Origin: Polymorphobacter megasporae
GTDB lineage: Bacteria; Pseudomonadota; Alphaproteobacteria; Sphingomonadales; Sphingomonadaceae
Assembly: GCF_018982885.2 (NCBI RefSeq)
Contig: NZ_CP081848.1
Coordinates: 1,798,001 to 1,862,000 of the forward strand
Direction of reading: 5' to 3'
DNA length: 64,000 bases
Made by a program: the position numbers and the translations under genes. Each line of letters opens with the position of its first letter. The first letter of the stretch is position 1. This document shows, one piece after another, positions 1 through 7,734 of the stretch. A model generated the notes under the pieces. It saw only the letters and a list, made by a program, of their open reading frames with translations. It did not search any database and was not told the origin of the DNA.

Positions 1-275
1 TCGCGGTTGCGCTCGCCGAGATGGCGCTCGCGGGAAAGCTCGGCGCGACGATCACGACGCCGCTCACCGCGGCAATCGCGTTCGGCGAGGATCAGGGGCG
101 CTATCTCGTGACGATCGACGTCGGGACCGATTTTGGCGACGTCCCGGTGCCGATGATTCGGGTCGGCACTACGGGCGGTGATGCCCTCGCGTTCGGCGGT
201 GACTCTATTCCCCTCACCACCCTCCGCGCAGCACATGAAGGCGCGTTCCCCGCGATGATGGCGCACGCGACATGA
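1..275 (+). CDS. purL: PurL C-terminus (phosphoribosylformylglycinamidine synthase subunit II), partial
   Basis: This is the last 90 codons of a gene that enters from outside the window; the reading frame starts at base 3. The visible part matches the C-terminal ATP-grasp-like half of PurL: an AVALAEMALAGKLG helix, FGEDQGRYLVT, a TGGDAL loop and the terminal LRAAHEGAFPAMM segment. PurL catalyses the ATP- and glutamine-dependent conversion of FGAR to FGAM in de novo purine synthesis, in the cytoplasm. The stop codon overlaps the next start as ATGA, so the next gene is probably translationally coupled. Family assignment rests on recall of the PurL C-terminal motifs and is strong; nothing can be said about the missing N-terminal part. 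Confidence 0.88.
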   Translation, partial: AVALAEMALAGKLGATITTPLTAAIAFGEDQGRYLVTIDVGTDFGDVPVPMIRVGTTGGDALAFGGDSIPLTTLRAAHEGAFPAMMAHAT

Positions 276-589
276 CCTACGTGCTCCTCGTCTTTGCCGG
301 CGCGTTGCTGTGCAATTGCATCCCGCACCTCGCGGCGGGATTGCGCGGGGAGGCGTTTCCGACGCCATTCGCGACGCCGCCGGGTAAGGGGCTGTCGCCG
401 CCGGTGATCAATTTCATCTGGGGAACTGCGAACCTGCTAATCGGCATTTCGCTGCTACCGCGCCTTGCCGACGCCGCCCCTCAACTCGGACGGCTGGCGC
501 TGCTGGTCGGGTTCCTCGCAATCGGGATCTATACGTCGCTTCATTTCGGCCGGGTCCGCGCCAGCCGCAACGGCGAGGAGCGCCTATGA
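272..589 (+). CDS. Conserved small membrane protein of unknown function
   Basis: A 105-aa protein with three apparent hydrophobic helices: residues 3-20 (start of protein), about 46-62 (INFIWGTANLLIGISLL) and about 73-92 (LALLVGFLAIGIYTSLHFG). Between the first two lies a conserved-looking hydrophilic segment, CIPHLAAGLRGEAFPTPFA. I recognise the general pattern from uncharacterised bacterial proteins but know no function. It overlaps purL upstream (ATGA) and the PsiE-like gene downstream by 4 bases, so it is part of one transcript with them. It most likely sits in the inner membrane. Confidence 0.8.
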   Translation: MTYVLLVFAGALLCNCIPHLAAGLRGEAFPTPFATPPGKGLSPPVINFIWGTANLLIGISLLPRLADAAPQLGRLALLVGFLAIGIYTSLHFGRVRASRNGEERL

Positions 590-981
590 GTGAAGACGAA
601 CGCAACGCTTCGCCGCGCACGATCCTCGTCGGGCGGGGGTTCAATCTTGTCGAGCATGCCTTGCTCCTGATCATCGCGCTGATGACGATCGGCGCGGCGG
701 CGGGCGAGGTCTGGCGCGTCATCCAGGTCGAGGAGATCACGCTGGCCGACATCCTGCTGATGTTCCTCTACACCGAGGTCATCGGCATGATCGGCGTGTT
801 CTACACCGGCAAGGGCAACGCCTTCGTCTACCCGATCTTCATCGCCATCACGGCGCTTGCCCGATTGATCGTGCTTCAGGGCAAAAACATGGCGCCCGAG
901 AATATCGTTTTCGAAGCGAGCGCGATCCTGCTTCTCGCCATCGCGGCGGCGATCATCACGCGCACGGGAAGGCACCAATGA
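586..981 (+). CDS. PsiE-family (phosphate-starvation-inducible) membrane protein
   Basis: A 131-aa integral membrane protein of the PsiE family, named after an E. coli gene induced by phosphate starvation whose biochemical role is not established. Four hydrophobic helices are visible: about residues 21-40, 51-75, 80-98 and 108-124. Family-type features are the polar EVWRVI segment after helix 1, the FLYTEVIGMIGVF helix and the TGKGNAFVYPIFIAITALAR stretch. The start overlaps the preceding gene by 4 bases and the stop overlaps the next start by 4 (ATGA). No Pho-box search was possible by eye, so phosphate control is only implied by the family name. Confidence 0.8.
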   Translation: MSEDERNASPRTILVGRGFNLVEHALLLIIALMTIGAAAGEVWRVIQVEEITLADILLMFLYTEVIGMIGVFYTGKGNAFVYPIFIAITALARLIVLQGKNMAPENIVFEASAILLLAIAAAIITRTGRHQ

Positions 982-1499
982 CCTTATCGCTCTACACCGC
1001 GACAGTGCCGGCGTTCCGCCAGATCGTCGACTCGCTCGCCGCCTTCGTCGCCAAGGGCGAGGCGTTTGCGGAGACAAATGGCATCGACCCGGCAACGCTG
1101 GTGAACGCGAAACTCGCCCCCGACATGCTTGGCTTCGCGTATCAGGTGAAGTCGGTCACGGTGCATTCGGTCGGCGCGATCGCGGGGGTCCGGGCCGGCG
1201 AGTTTGCTCCCGATATGACCCCGCCGCCCACGGATTTCGCGGCGCTGCACGCGTTGCTCGCCGAAACGTCGGCGACGCTGGCAGCGATCGACCCGGCGGA
1301 AATCGACGGCTTCGTCGGCGGCGACATGGCGTTCGTCTTCCGTGAACACCGGATGCCGTACTTCGCCGAGGACTTCCTGCTGTCGTTCAGCCTGCCGAAC
1401 TTCTATTTCCACGCGACGACGGCGTACGACATCCTGCGCTGGAAGGGCGTGCCGCTCGGCAAGCGCGACTACATCGGACGCCCGCGCATCAGGGTTTGA
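978..1499 (+). CDS. DUF1993 domain-containing protein
   Basis: A 173-aa soluble protein matching the DUF1993 family: the N terminus is SLYTATVPAFRQIVDSL, the middle has LAPDMLGFAYQVK, and the C-terminal signature is FSLPNFYFHATTAYDILRW followed by GVPLGKRDYIG. DUF1993 proteins are predicted to be helical and resemble the DinB/YfiT metal-binding bundle fold, but their function is unknown. The start codon overlaps the PsiE-like stop (ATGA), making this the last gene of a four-gene run that begins with purL. No signal peptide is seen. Confidence 0.85.
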   Translation: MTLSLYTATVPAFRQIVDSLAAFVAKGEAFAETNGIDPATLVNAKLAPDMLGFAYQVKSVTVHSVGAIAGVRAGEFAPDMTPPPTDFAALHALLAETSATLAAIDPAEIDGFVGGDMAFVFREHRMPYFAEDFLLSFSLPNFYFHATTAYDILRWKGVPLGKRDYIGRPRIRV

Positions 1500-1502
1500 G
1501 TC

Positions 1503-1886
1503 TCAGGGCACGACCGGGCGGCGATACGGCACGAAGTTGCCGAGCCTGGCGCGCGCGATCGTTGCCCTAGAATTCTCGTTGACCACCCCAACTGGCTCGT
1601 CGCGGCACAGCCTGGGTTCGGCGAAGTCGAGCCTGAGGCTGACGCCGTCGTGGATGAAATTGGCCCCCGACGACGGGCGGTTGAGGTACGATACGCCACC
1701 GGTCTTCATCTCGTAGACGATGCCGCCGTCGACGATGTGGACCTTATCGATGTCGAGCCGGTCGATGCAGTCGACCGGTGTCCCCGCGATACGATCACCA
1801 ATCAAGGTCGCGAGTCGATCGGCGGGCAAGGCGCTCGCGTCGCCGGCCAGCATCGCGGCGGCGACGGCGAGGGCCGTTCGCATCAT
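1503..1886 (-). CDS. Small secreted protein of unknown function
   Basis: A 127-aa protein whose first 19 residues form a signal peptide (hydrophobic ALAVAAAMLAG then an Ala-Ser-Ala cleavage site). The mature part contains two cysteines (in PVDCIDR and RLCRDEP) and no domain I recognise. The start at 1886 is chosen because it overlaps the stop of the upstream Bcp gene as ATGATG and because it places the signal peptide at the N terminus; the open frame extends further upstream but only as antisense-like composition inside bcp. It converges on the DUF1993 gene, leaving only 3 bases between the two stops. Confidence 0.72.
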   Translation of the reverse strand: MMRTALAVAAAMLAGDASALPADRLATLIGDRIAGTPVDCIDRLDIDKVHIVDGGIVYEMKTGGVSYLNRPSSGANFIHDGVSLRLDFAEPRLCRDEPVGVVNENSRATIARARLGNFVPYRRPVVP

Positions 1887-2344
1887 CCGAGGTCCTGCGC
1901 CGCCTTGAGCACTGCCGCGGCGTGGCCCGGCACCTTGACCTTGCGCCAGACCGCGGCGAGCTTGCCGTCGCGGTCGATGAGGAAGGTCGCGCGGTCGATC
2001 CCCATATATTTCTTGCCGTACATACTCTTCTCGACCCACGCGCCATACGCTGCGACGACCGATCCATCGGGATCGGCCGCGAGTTCGACGCCGAGGTCAT
2101 GTTTCTTCCGGAACTTGGCGTGGGCGGTGATCGAGTCCTTCGATACGCCGACGACGACGGTATCAGCGGCGGAGAATTCGTCCTTCAAGCCCGTAAAGGC
2201 GATTGCCTCGGTGGTGCACCCCGGCGTGTCGTCTTTCGGATAGAAATACAGGACGACCTTTTTGCCCGCGAGCTTCGCGAGTGAAGCGTTCGTGCCGGTA
2301 TCGGTCGCTAGGTCGAACGCTGGCGCAGTGTCGCCAATATCCAT
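1883..2344 (-). CDS. bcp: Thioredoxin-dependent peroxiredoxin, Bcp/PrxQ family, single-cysteine form
   Basis: A 153-aa AhpC/TSA-fold peroxidase that reduces hydroperoxides in the cytoplasm. The fold is clear: APAFDLATDTG at the N terminus, VLYFYPKDDTPGCTTEA around the peroxidatic Cys43, and VVGVSKDS and TFLIDRDG further on. The classical Bcp resolving cysteine five residues after the first (CTxxxC) is replaced by Ile, and Cys43 is the only cysteine in the protein, so this must work as a 1-Cys enzyme with an external thiol. The gene starts 2 bases after the glnE stop and its own stop overlaps the next start, so glnE-bcp-secreted protein look like one operon. Confidence 0.9.
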   Translation of the reverse strand: MDIGDTAPAFDLATDTGTNASLAKLAGKKVVLYFYPKDDTPGCTTEAIAFTGLKDEFSAADTVVVGVSKDSITAHAKFRKKHDLGVELAADPDGSVVAAYGAWVEKSMYGKKYMGIDRATFLIDRDGKLAAVWRKVKVPGHAAAVLKAAQDLG

Positions 2345-2346
2345 CG

Positions 2347-5016
2347 TCAGTCTCCCCGAAGGTTGAATATGTCGCTCCATGCCGCACGAACCGCCGCCTT
2401 GGCGAGTCCGAGCGTGGCCTCGGCGGCGGGAAAATCGGTCGCACCTGCCGCTCCGGCGAGCAACGCCTCGACCGGCTGCGTGAAACGCTTCGGCAGCGCC
2501 CCCGTCACGACGAGACGGAGGAGGGCGAGGACGCGGGTCAGCGTGTCGTGTGCTGCAATCAGATCGTCCGGAACTCGCCCTGCCGCCACCAGTGCGACGA
2601 GCGCGGCGCGCAGATCGGGGGTCACGGCGATGCGATCCCGAAGCTGGAGGAAGTGAACGATAAACTCTAGATCGACGAGCCCGCCCGCGCCGAGCTTGAC
2701 GTCCCAAGTCCCACCGCCGGGCTTCGCTGCGCTGATGTCGCGGCGCATCGACAGCACGTCGCGGCGGAGCGTCGCCGGGTCGCGCGGGCGATCGAGGATC
2801 GCGGCGATCACAGTTTCGACGTCGGCACGATCGGCCGCCGCTCCTGCGACGATCCGCGCGCGGCACAACGCCATGTGTTCCCACGTCTCGGCCTCGGTCG
2901 ACTGATAGCGCGCGAAGCTGGCGACGGTGACTGCGAGCAGTCCCTTCGCGCCCGACGGACGCAGCCGCGTATCGACCTCATACAACGCCCCGGCGGCGGT
3001 CGGAACCGACAGCGCCGCCGTCAGCCGTGCGGCGACGCGCTGGAACCAGACGGTCGCCGCCAACGGCTTCGCGCCGGTCGATTCGGCGGCGTGGTGGCCG
3101 GTGAACAGGTAGACGAGGTCGAGGTCCGACGCGTGCGTCAGCGCCCGCCCACCGTAGCGCCCGAGTCCGAGAACAACGAGGCGGCAGCCGGGAACGGCGC
3201 CGTGGCTCTCCGCGAAGTCGGCGACGACGGCATCAGCAAGCGTCGCGACGGCCGCATCGGCGACGTCGCTGAGGTCGGCGCCGATACAGAGCGGGTCGCG
3301 TCCCTCGATCAATTGCGCGCCGAGCTGGAAACGGCGGTCGGCGGTCCACAGCCGCGTCCGGTCGAGTCGCTGCTCGAACGTGCCCGCGCCCACAGAGGCG
3401 GTTAACTCAGCGCTCAGCGCCGCAATACCCGATAGCGGGGCGAAACTGTCGCGCGCGAGTAACGAATCGAACAGCGCGGGACGGCGGGCGAGGGAATCGG
3501 CCAGCACCGGGGCAATGCCGAGAACCCGTCCGAGCAGGGGGAGAAGCTTCGGGTTCGCCGCCATCAGCGCGAAGAACTGCACCCCGGCGGGAAGATCGGC
3601 GAGGAAGGTATCGAGCCGCGACGCCGCGTGCGCCGGGTCGACGGCCAGCGCCAACGCCTTGAGCAGGTCGGGGAGGAGTGCCTCGAACGCGCGCTTTGCG
3701 TCGTCCGATCGCAGCGCGCGATACCGCCCGCTCCGCCATTTCGCGATCAAGGGCACGAAGGCCGGGGCGACCTTGTTGCGCTTGCACCAGCCGCTCGGGT
3801 CGGCGGGAATTTGCGGGGTGTCAATGTCGGCGTCGGCGATCAGCCGGTCGTAGCGCCGCGCGACCTGCGCGGTCACCATCCGCAGCTGTCGCATCAGTTC
3901 CTGCGGCCCAGCGAAGCTGCTCAGCCGCGCCCACGCCTGCCGCTGCCCGAGCGTCGCCGGGATGCTGTGTGTCTGCTCGTCGCCGATCATCTGGAGCCGG
4001 TGTTCGAGCGTCCGCAGCCAGCGATACGCATCGCCGAGCGTCGCGTTGTCATCGGCATCGATCCGGCCGGCGGCGGTGAGCGCACCCAGCGCATCGAGCG
4101 TCGCCGGGGCTTGTAGCGCTACGTCACGACCGCCCCAGACGAGTTGGTGGATCTGGGTGAAGAACTCGACCTCGCGGATGCCGCCGCGCCCGCGCTTGAG
4201 GTCGAAGCGCGGCCCGACGGCCTGTCCGCTTTCGAAATGGTCGCGGATGCGGAGCGACACGGCCTTGATGTCGCGGATAGCGGTATAATCAAGGCTCCGC
4301 CGCCACACGAAGGGCCGGATCGCGGCGAGGAAGCGCTGGCCGAGCGCGATGTCGCCGGCACACGCCCGCGCGCGGATGAACGCTGTCCGCTCCCACGTCT
4401 CGGCATCGGACTGGTAATAATTCTCGGCGGCAGCGACGGGCATTGCGATCGGCGTGATCTCCGACGACGGGCGCAGCCGCAGGTCGACGCGGAAGACATA
4501 GCCGTCGGCGGTGCGGTCGTGCATGATCGCGACGATCCGCCGGGCGATGCGGACCGCGGCTTCGGCGGGGTCCTCGCGCGGGCGGAGCGGGACCGAGTCG
4601 TAGAGCAGGATCAGGTCGACGTCGGACGAATAATTGAGCTCGTGGCTGCCGAGCTTGCCGAGCGCGATGGCGACAAATCCGGCGTTCGGTGCCCCGCGCT
4701 CGGCGAGTGCCGCGGCAATGGCGGCATTGAGCGCGAGATCGGCGAAGTTCGACAACGCCGCGGTGACGCGTTCGAGCGGCCATTCGCCCGAAAGGTCGGC
4801 AAGTGCAGTAATCAACGCGACGTCGGCCTTGGCGGATCGCAACCCGATTTCGACCGACACCGTGTCGTCTAGCACCATTGCTGCTGCCAACGCCGCATCG
4901 AAGCCATGAGTCTCGATCTCAGTCAGCGTCGCGGCGCGTCTTCGCAGCAAGCCCTTTAGATACGGCGAATTCGCTTCGGCGAGCGTAACAGCGGCGGTGA
5001 GCGCGGACGGCGTCAT
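2347..5016 (-). CDS. glnE: Bifunctional glutamine synthetase adenylyltransferase/adenylyl-removing enzyme
   Basis: An 889-aa GlnE, which attaches AMP to and removes it from glutamine synthetase in response to PII, setting nitrogen assimilation. Two nucleotidyltransferase domains are seen in order: an N-terminal adenylyl-removase core with LGKLGSHELNYSSDVDLILL at roughly residues 137-156, and a C-terminal adenylylase core with LGRYGGRALTHASDLDLVYL at roughly residues 625-645. Each carries the paired Asp pattern (SDxDL) that binds metal. The ATG at 5016 is chosen because it begins the recognisable MTPSALTAAV N terminus; an in-frame ATG 18 codons upstream is possible. Length is slightly under the gammaproteobacterial enzyme, as usual for alphaproteobacteria. 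Confidence 0.93.
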   Translation of the reverse strand: MTPSALTAAVTLAEANSPYLKGLLRRRAATLTEIETHGFDAALAAAMVLDDTVSVEIGLRSAKADVALITALADLSGEWPLERVTAALSNFADLALNAAIAAALAERGAPNAGFVAIALGKLGSHELNYSSDVDLILLYDSVPLRPREDPAEAAVRIARRIVAIMHDRTADGYVFRVDLRLRPSSEITPIAMPVAAAENYYQSDAETWERTAFIRARACAGDIALGQRFLAAIRPFVWRRSLDYTAIRDIKAVSLRIRDHFESGQAVGPRFDLKRGRGGIREVEFFTQIHQLVWGGRDVALQAPATLDALGALTAAGRIDADDNATLGDAYRWLRTLEHRLQMIGDEQTHSIPATLGQRQAWARLSSFAGPQELMRQLRMVTAQVARRYDRLIADADIDTPQIPADPSGWCKRNKVAPAFVPLIAKWRSGRYRALRSDDAKRAFEALLPDLLKALALAVDPAHAASRLDTFLADLPAGVQFFALMAANPKLLPLLGRVLGIAPVLADSLARRPALFDSLLARDSFAPLSGIAALSAELTASVGAGTFEQRLDRTRLWTADRRFQLGAQLIEGRDPLCIGADLSDVADAAVATLADAVVADFAESHGAVPGCRLVVLGLGRYGGRALTHASDLDLVYLFTGHHAAESTGAKPLAATVWFQRVAARLTAALSVPTAAGALYEVDTRLRPSGAKGLLAVTVASFARYQSTEAETWEHMALCRARIVAGAAADRADVETVIAAILDRPRDPATLRRDVLSMRRDISAAKPGGGTWDVKLGAGGLVDLEFIVHFLQLRDRIAVTPDLRAALVALVAAGRVPDDLIAAHDTLTRVLALLRLVVTGALPKRFTQPVEALLAGAAGATDFPAAEATLGLAKAAVRAAWSDIFNLRGD

Positions 5017-5129
5017 CGTGCGATTGTGGCGGTTTCCGCGCGGCGCGTCACCCAGCCGGTCCAAATTCACTTAGTCCCGACATGAGACTATGATAGATTG
5101 TCGCAGAGACATTCGATGGGGGTAAGGAA

Positions 5130-5552
5130 ATGGCGACTGTCAACCAAGGGCCGACGAGTGGCCTGACCCCGCACATCGTAATACTCGATAACCGCGCCGC
5201 TGAGGCGATCGACTTCTATAAGGCGGCTTTCGGCGCTGAGGAACGTGTCCGGATGCTTGCTGAGGATGGTGTCCGGTTGATGCACGCTCATCTCGAGATC
5301 AACGGCGCGTCGCTGATGCTCAGCGACGATTTTCCCGAATACAAAGGTCCCGGGGCGACCCCCGAAGGACCGCCGGCGAGAACGGTCCTCCATCTCCAGG
5401 TCGACGACGCCGACGCATGGTTCGACCGCGCAGTCGCTGCGGGGGCGACGGTTCGGATGCCGCTGCAGGATATGTTCTGGGGCGACCGCTACGGCCATGT
5501 AAGCGATCCGTTCGGCCATGTCTGGTCGATCGCGACACCGATCAAGGGCTAG
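5130..5552 (+). CDS. VOC-family (glyoxalase/PhnB-like) protein
   Basis: A 140-aa protein of the vicinal-oxygen-chelate superfamily. It has two beta-alpha-beta-beta-beta modules: residues about 12-68 (LTPHIVILDNRAAEAIDFYK ... LMLSDDFPE) and about 86-136 (TVLHLQVDDADAWFDRAVAAG ... DRYGHVSDPFGHVWSIAT). The order and the WGDRYGHVSDPFGHVWSIA ending are those of PhnB-like VOC proteins, whose substrates are mostly unknown. A Shine-Dalgarno-like GGGGGTAAGG lies just before the ATG. It is divergent from glnE and is followed directly by a decayed DUF1428 gene, another small-enzyme family often found beside VOC genes. Confidence 0.87.
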   Translation: MATVNQGPTSGLTPHIVILDNRAAEAIDFYKAAFGAEERVRMLAEDGVRLMHAHLEINGASLMLSDDFPEYKGPGATPEGPPARTVLHLQVDDADAWFDRAVAAGATVRMPLQDMFWGDRYGHVSDPFGHVWSIATPIKG

Positions 5553-5559
5553 CCGCCGC

Positions 5560-5905
5560 ATGTATCGACAGCTTCGTCATCGGCTTACCGTGCGCAAACC
5601 GCGACGCATTCGTCGATCATAAGCGAACAACCGACTTAATTTTCCTTGAGTAAATCGCTATCCGCATTCTCGGAGAATGGGGCGACTACGCTCACACCGG
5701 GACGACGACCGACCTTCATAGGGCCGTGTAAGCTACCGCCGATGAGACGGGCGCCCTTGCCCGAATCTGAGGGTCCGACAAGACCGCGCGGGACGCAACA
5801 ATGGACAAGATGCGCAGCGCTCCGCGGAAGATGGGCGCGACGCCGACGTTCGACGGCAAGCGGCTGATATTCGGCGGCTTCGAATCGATCGTCGATCTTC
5901 GCTAA
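5560..5905 (+). pseudogene. Decayed DUF1428 gene with three in-frame stops
   Basis: Read in the single frame that begins at 5561, this stretch aligns by eye over its whole length to the ~115-aa DUF1428 family. The N-terminal block is CIDSFVIGLPCANRDAF, the middle has GEWGDYAHTGTTTDLHRAV, then SDKTARDATMDKM, and the end is FDGKRLIFGGFESIVD (family pattern: FDGKRMIYGGFE). In-frame stop codons interrupt it at 5651 (TAA), 5729 (TAA) and 5768 (TGA), yet the frame is otherwise kept. An ATG sits at 5560 but in another frame, suggesting a small deletion at the start. The terminal TAA abuts the stop of the convergent sigma-factor gene. Confidence 0.8.
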
Positions 5906-6691
5906 CTACCCCCGCGCAAGGCTGTCGACTTGGCCCATGATCTGGTTGAGCGGCGATACACCTTCGGTCGGCGCGTCGAGACGGCGCGACGGCAGCAGGC
6001 CCTCGTTGAGGATGATCTCAAGCGCGGCACGTCCACGAGCGACGCGGCTCTTGATCGTGCCGACCGCGCAGTTGCAGATCGACGCCGCTTCCTCATAGGC
6101 AAAGCCACCCGCACCGACGAGGATCAACGCCTCACGCTGCGCCTGCGGGAGCTGAAGGAGCCCGCGCTGGAGGTCGGACAAGTCGATCTGGCGGTCCTGA
6201 CCGGCCGGCATTGCGAGTAGCCGATCGGCAGTGAAATCGTCCCACTCCCCCTTGAAGCGGGCACGCCGCATCTGGCTGAGGAACAGATTGCGCAGGATGA
6301 TGAAGGTCCACGCGCGCATGTTGGTGCCAGCCTGAAAGCGATCGCGCGCCGCCCACGCCTTAAGCAAAGTTTCCTGCACGAGATCGTCGGCGAGATCGCG
6401 GCTACCTGACAGTGATCGGCCGAAAGCGCGCAGATGCGGGATGACCTGCGCGAGCTGTGTTTTGAAGTCGCCGTCCGACAGCGCCTCGGGACGAACGTAG
6501 ACAGCCTTTTCTTCACCCTCGCCAAGCTTCGCCAGCAGGTCGGCGAACATCGGCGGAAGTTCGGCATCGGCGGCGTCGGCGAAGGCTGTGCGCAAATACG
6601 ATCCGATATCGCGTACCGCATCGGAATGCACCACAGGCGCGGCGGCCTTCGTGCGCGTAGCGTTGCGCGCCTTACCGGCAACATAGGTCAT
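5906..6691 (-). CDS. ecfG: EcfG-type general stress sigma factor with an N-terminal NepR-like anti-sigma domain
   Basis: A 261-aa fusion. Residues about 26-57 (DIGSYLRTAFADAADAELPP then MFADLLAKLG) have the two-helix NepR anti-sigma pattern and align with the free NepR encoded at 7842-8009. Residues 76-145 are sigma region 2 (HLRAFGRSLSGSRDLADDLV, ETLLKAW, NMRAWTFIILRNLF) and 173-229 are region 4 (LPQAQREALILVGAGGFAYE, CNCAVGTIKSRVARGR), the hallmarks of EcfG. EcfG directs RNA polymerase to general-stress genes and is normally held by separate NepR until phosphorylated PhyR sequesters NepR. I checked the DNA across the junction and found no stop and no obvious internal start. The ATG at 6691 has GGAG 8 bases upstream. 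It is third in the phyR operon. Confidence 0.88.
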   Translation of the reverse strand: MTYVAGKARNATRTKAAAPVVHSDAVRDIGSYLRTAFADAADAELPPMFADLLAKLGEGEEKAVYVRPEALSDGDFKTQLAQVIPHLRAFGRSLSGSRDLADDLVQETLLKAWAARDRFQAGTNMRAWTFIILRNLFLSQMRRARFKGEWDDFTADRLLAMPAGQDRQIDLSDLQRGLLQLPQAQREALILVGAGGFAYEEAASICNCAVGTIKSRVARGRAALEIILNEGLLPSRRLDAPTEGVSPLNQIMGQVDSLARG

Positions 6692-6728
6692 AAAACGTCT
6701 CCGGATCGCGCGCGATTTCGTCTCGCCG

Positions 6729-6881
6729 TCAGCGATAAATGAGCAACAGCGCGATAAATGCAATAACCACCACCGCCAGCGAAATGAACATCACGTTGCG
6801 GTTGGCAACCGTCTTCGATCCGGCGCGCGACTCGGTCGTGGTCTGGACGATCGGCTCTTCGGGCTTCTGGCTGGGTTCCAT
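6729..6881 (-). CDS. 50-aa single-pass membrane protein in the stress operon
   Basis: A 50-codon gene lying between phyR and the nepR-ecfG fusion. The N-terminal 29 residues are polar (MEPSQKPEEP ... SKTVANRN) and are followed by one strong transmembrane helix (VMFISLAVVVIAFIALLLIY) ending in Arg-stop. The ATG is 12 bases after the phyR stop and the TGA is 37 bases before the fusion start, all on the same strand, so it is very likely co-transcribed. The topology rule predicts an N-in or N-out single pass; I do not know a named family. Its position suggests a role in, or regulation by, the general stress response. Confidence 0.72.
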   Translation of the reverse strand: MEPSQKPEEPIVQTTTESRAGSKTVANRNVMFISLAVVVIAFIALLLIYR

Positions 6882-6893
6882 CACGAGCCTCTC

Positions 6894-7691
6894 TTACGAC
6901 GTGAAGCTGGCAGTGGAATTAAAGAAGAGCGCCTGCGCGATCGCCGCCTTCACCGTCGACCGCTGGAACGGCTTGGTGATCAGAAAGGTCGGCTCGGGAC
7001 GCTCGCCGGTCAGCAGGCGCTCGGGGAAGGCGGTGATGAAGATCACCGGCACGCTGAATTCGGCGAGAATATCCTTGACCGCGTCGATCCCCGAGCTGGC
7101 GTCGGCGAGCTGGATGTCGGCGAGCACGAGACCGGGCTTGACCGACTTCGCCAGCGCGACGGCTTCGTCGCGGGTGACGGCGACGCCGGTGACGTCGTGG
7201 CCAAGATCGTGGACGATCGATTCGAGGTCCATCGCGATGATCGGCTCATCTTCGATGATGAGGACGCGCGTTGCGGTCTGGCGGTCGATTTCGGCAAGCG
7301 CCTCTGCGACGAGGCTCGCGACATCCGCAGGCGTCGCGTCGATCAGATACGCGGCGTCGTCGTTGGTGAAGCCTTCCATCGCGGTGAGCAGCAGAGCCTG
7401 GCGCGACAGCGGCGTGATCGCGGCGAGACGGTCCTGGGCGACCCGCTCGAAGGCTGCGGCAGTGGTCGGCTCGGGGGCAACATCGACATTCGCCGTCGAC
7501 CAGATCGCGTGGAACGTCTTGTAAAGGCCCAGCCGAGCATCGACGTCCCGCGGAAAATCGGCCGGTGCGCTGACAATCGCCTCAAGCGCCGCGCGGACAA
7601 AAGCGTCGCCGTGGCTCTGGCTTCCGGTCAAGGCACGGGCGTAACGGCGGAGATACGGCAGGTGTGGCGCAATTTCCGAAGCTAGCGACAT
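6894..7691 (-). CDS. phyR: PhyR, anti-anti-sigma response regulator of the general stress response
   Basis: A 265-aa protein with the diagnostic PhyR architecture: an N-terminal sigma-like domain (residues 1 to about 125, HLPYLRRYARALTGSQSHGD ... PLSRQALLLTAMEGFTNDD) joined to a C-terminal receiver domain (about 141-255). The receiver shows the acidic pair in LIIEDEP, the phosphoacceptor Asp192 in LVLADIQLAD, and the FAT-GUY-type segment FITAFPERLLTG with Lys230 in LITKPF. When phosphorylated, the sigma-like domain opens and binds NepR, freeing EcfG. It heads a minus-strand operon with a small membrane protein and the NepR-EcfG fusion and is divergent from a free nepR. Confidence 0.94.
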   Translation of the reverse strand: MSLASEIAPHLPYLRRYARALTGSQSHGDAFVRAALEAIVSAPADFPRDVDARLGLYKTFHAIWSTANVDVAPEPTTAAAFERVAQDRLAAITPLSRQALLLTAMEGFTNDDAAYLIDATPADVASLVAEALAEIDRQTATRVLIIEDEPIIAMDLESIVHDLGHDVTGVAVTRDEAVALAKSVKPGLVLADIQLADASSGIDAVKDILAEFSVPVIFITAFPERLLTGERPEPTFLITKPFQRSTVKAAIAQALFFNSTASFTS

Positions 7692-7716
7692 CGAGGGTCC
7701 CTTATTAAAACAGTAT

Positions 7717-7734
7717 GTTCCGCACGGTTGGAAC
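7717..7734. promoter_or_regulatory. Inverted repeat GTTCC-N8-GGAAC between phyR and nepR
   Basis: The divergent phyR/nepR region (7692-7841) contains a perfect pentamer inverted repeat, GTTCC-GCACGGTT-GGAAC. GGAAC is the -35 element of EcfG promoters in alphaproteobacteria, so the repeat offers a -35-like box to each strand. However, the partner -10 (CGTT, 16-17 bases further on) is not found in either direction. A weaker candidate for phyR is GGAAA (minus strand, 7787-7783) with TGTT at 7765-7762. Autoregulation by EcfG is expected for such loci but is not proven by these matches. Confidence 0.35.
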
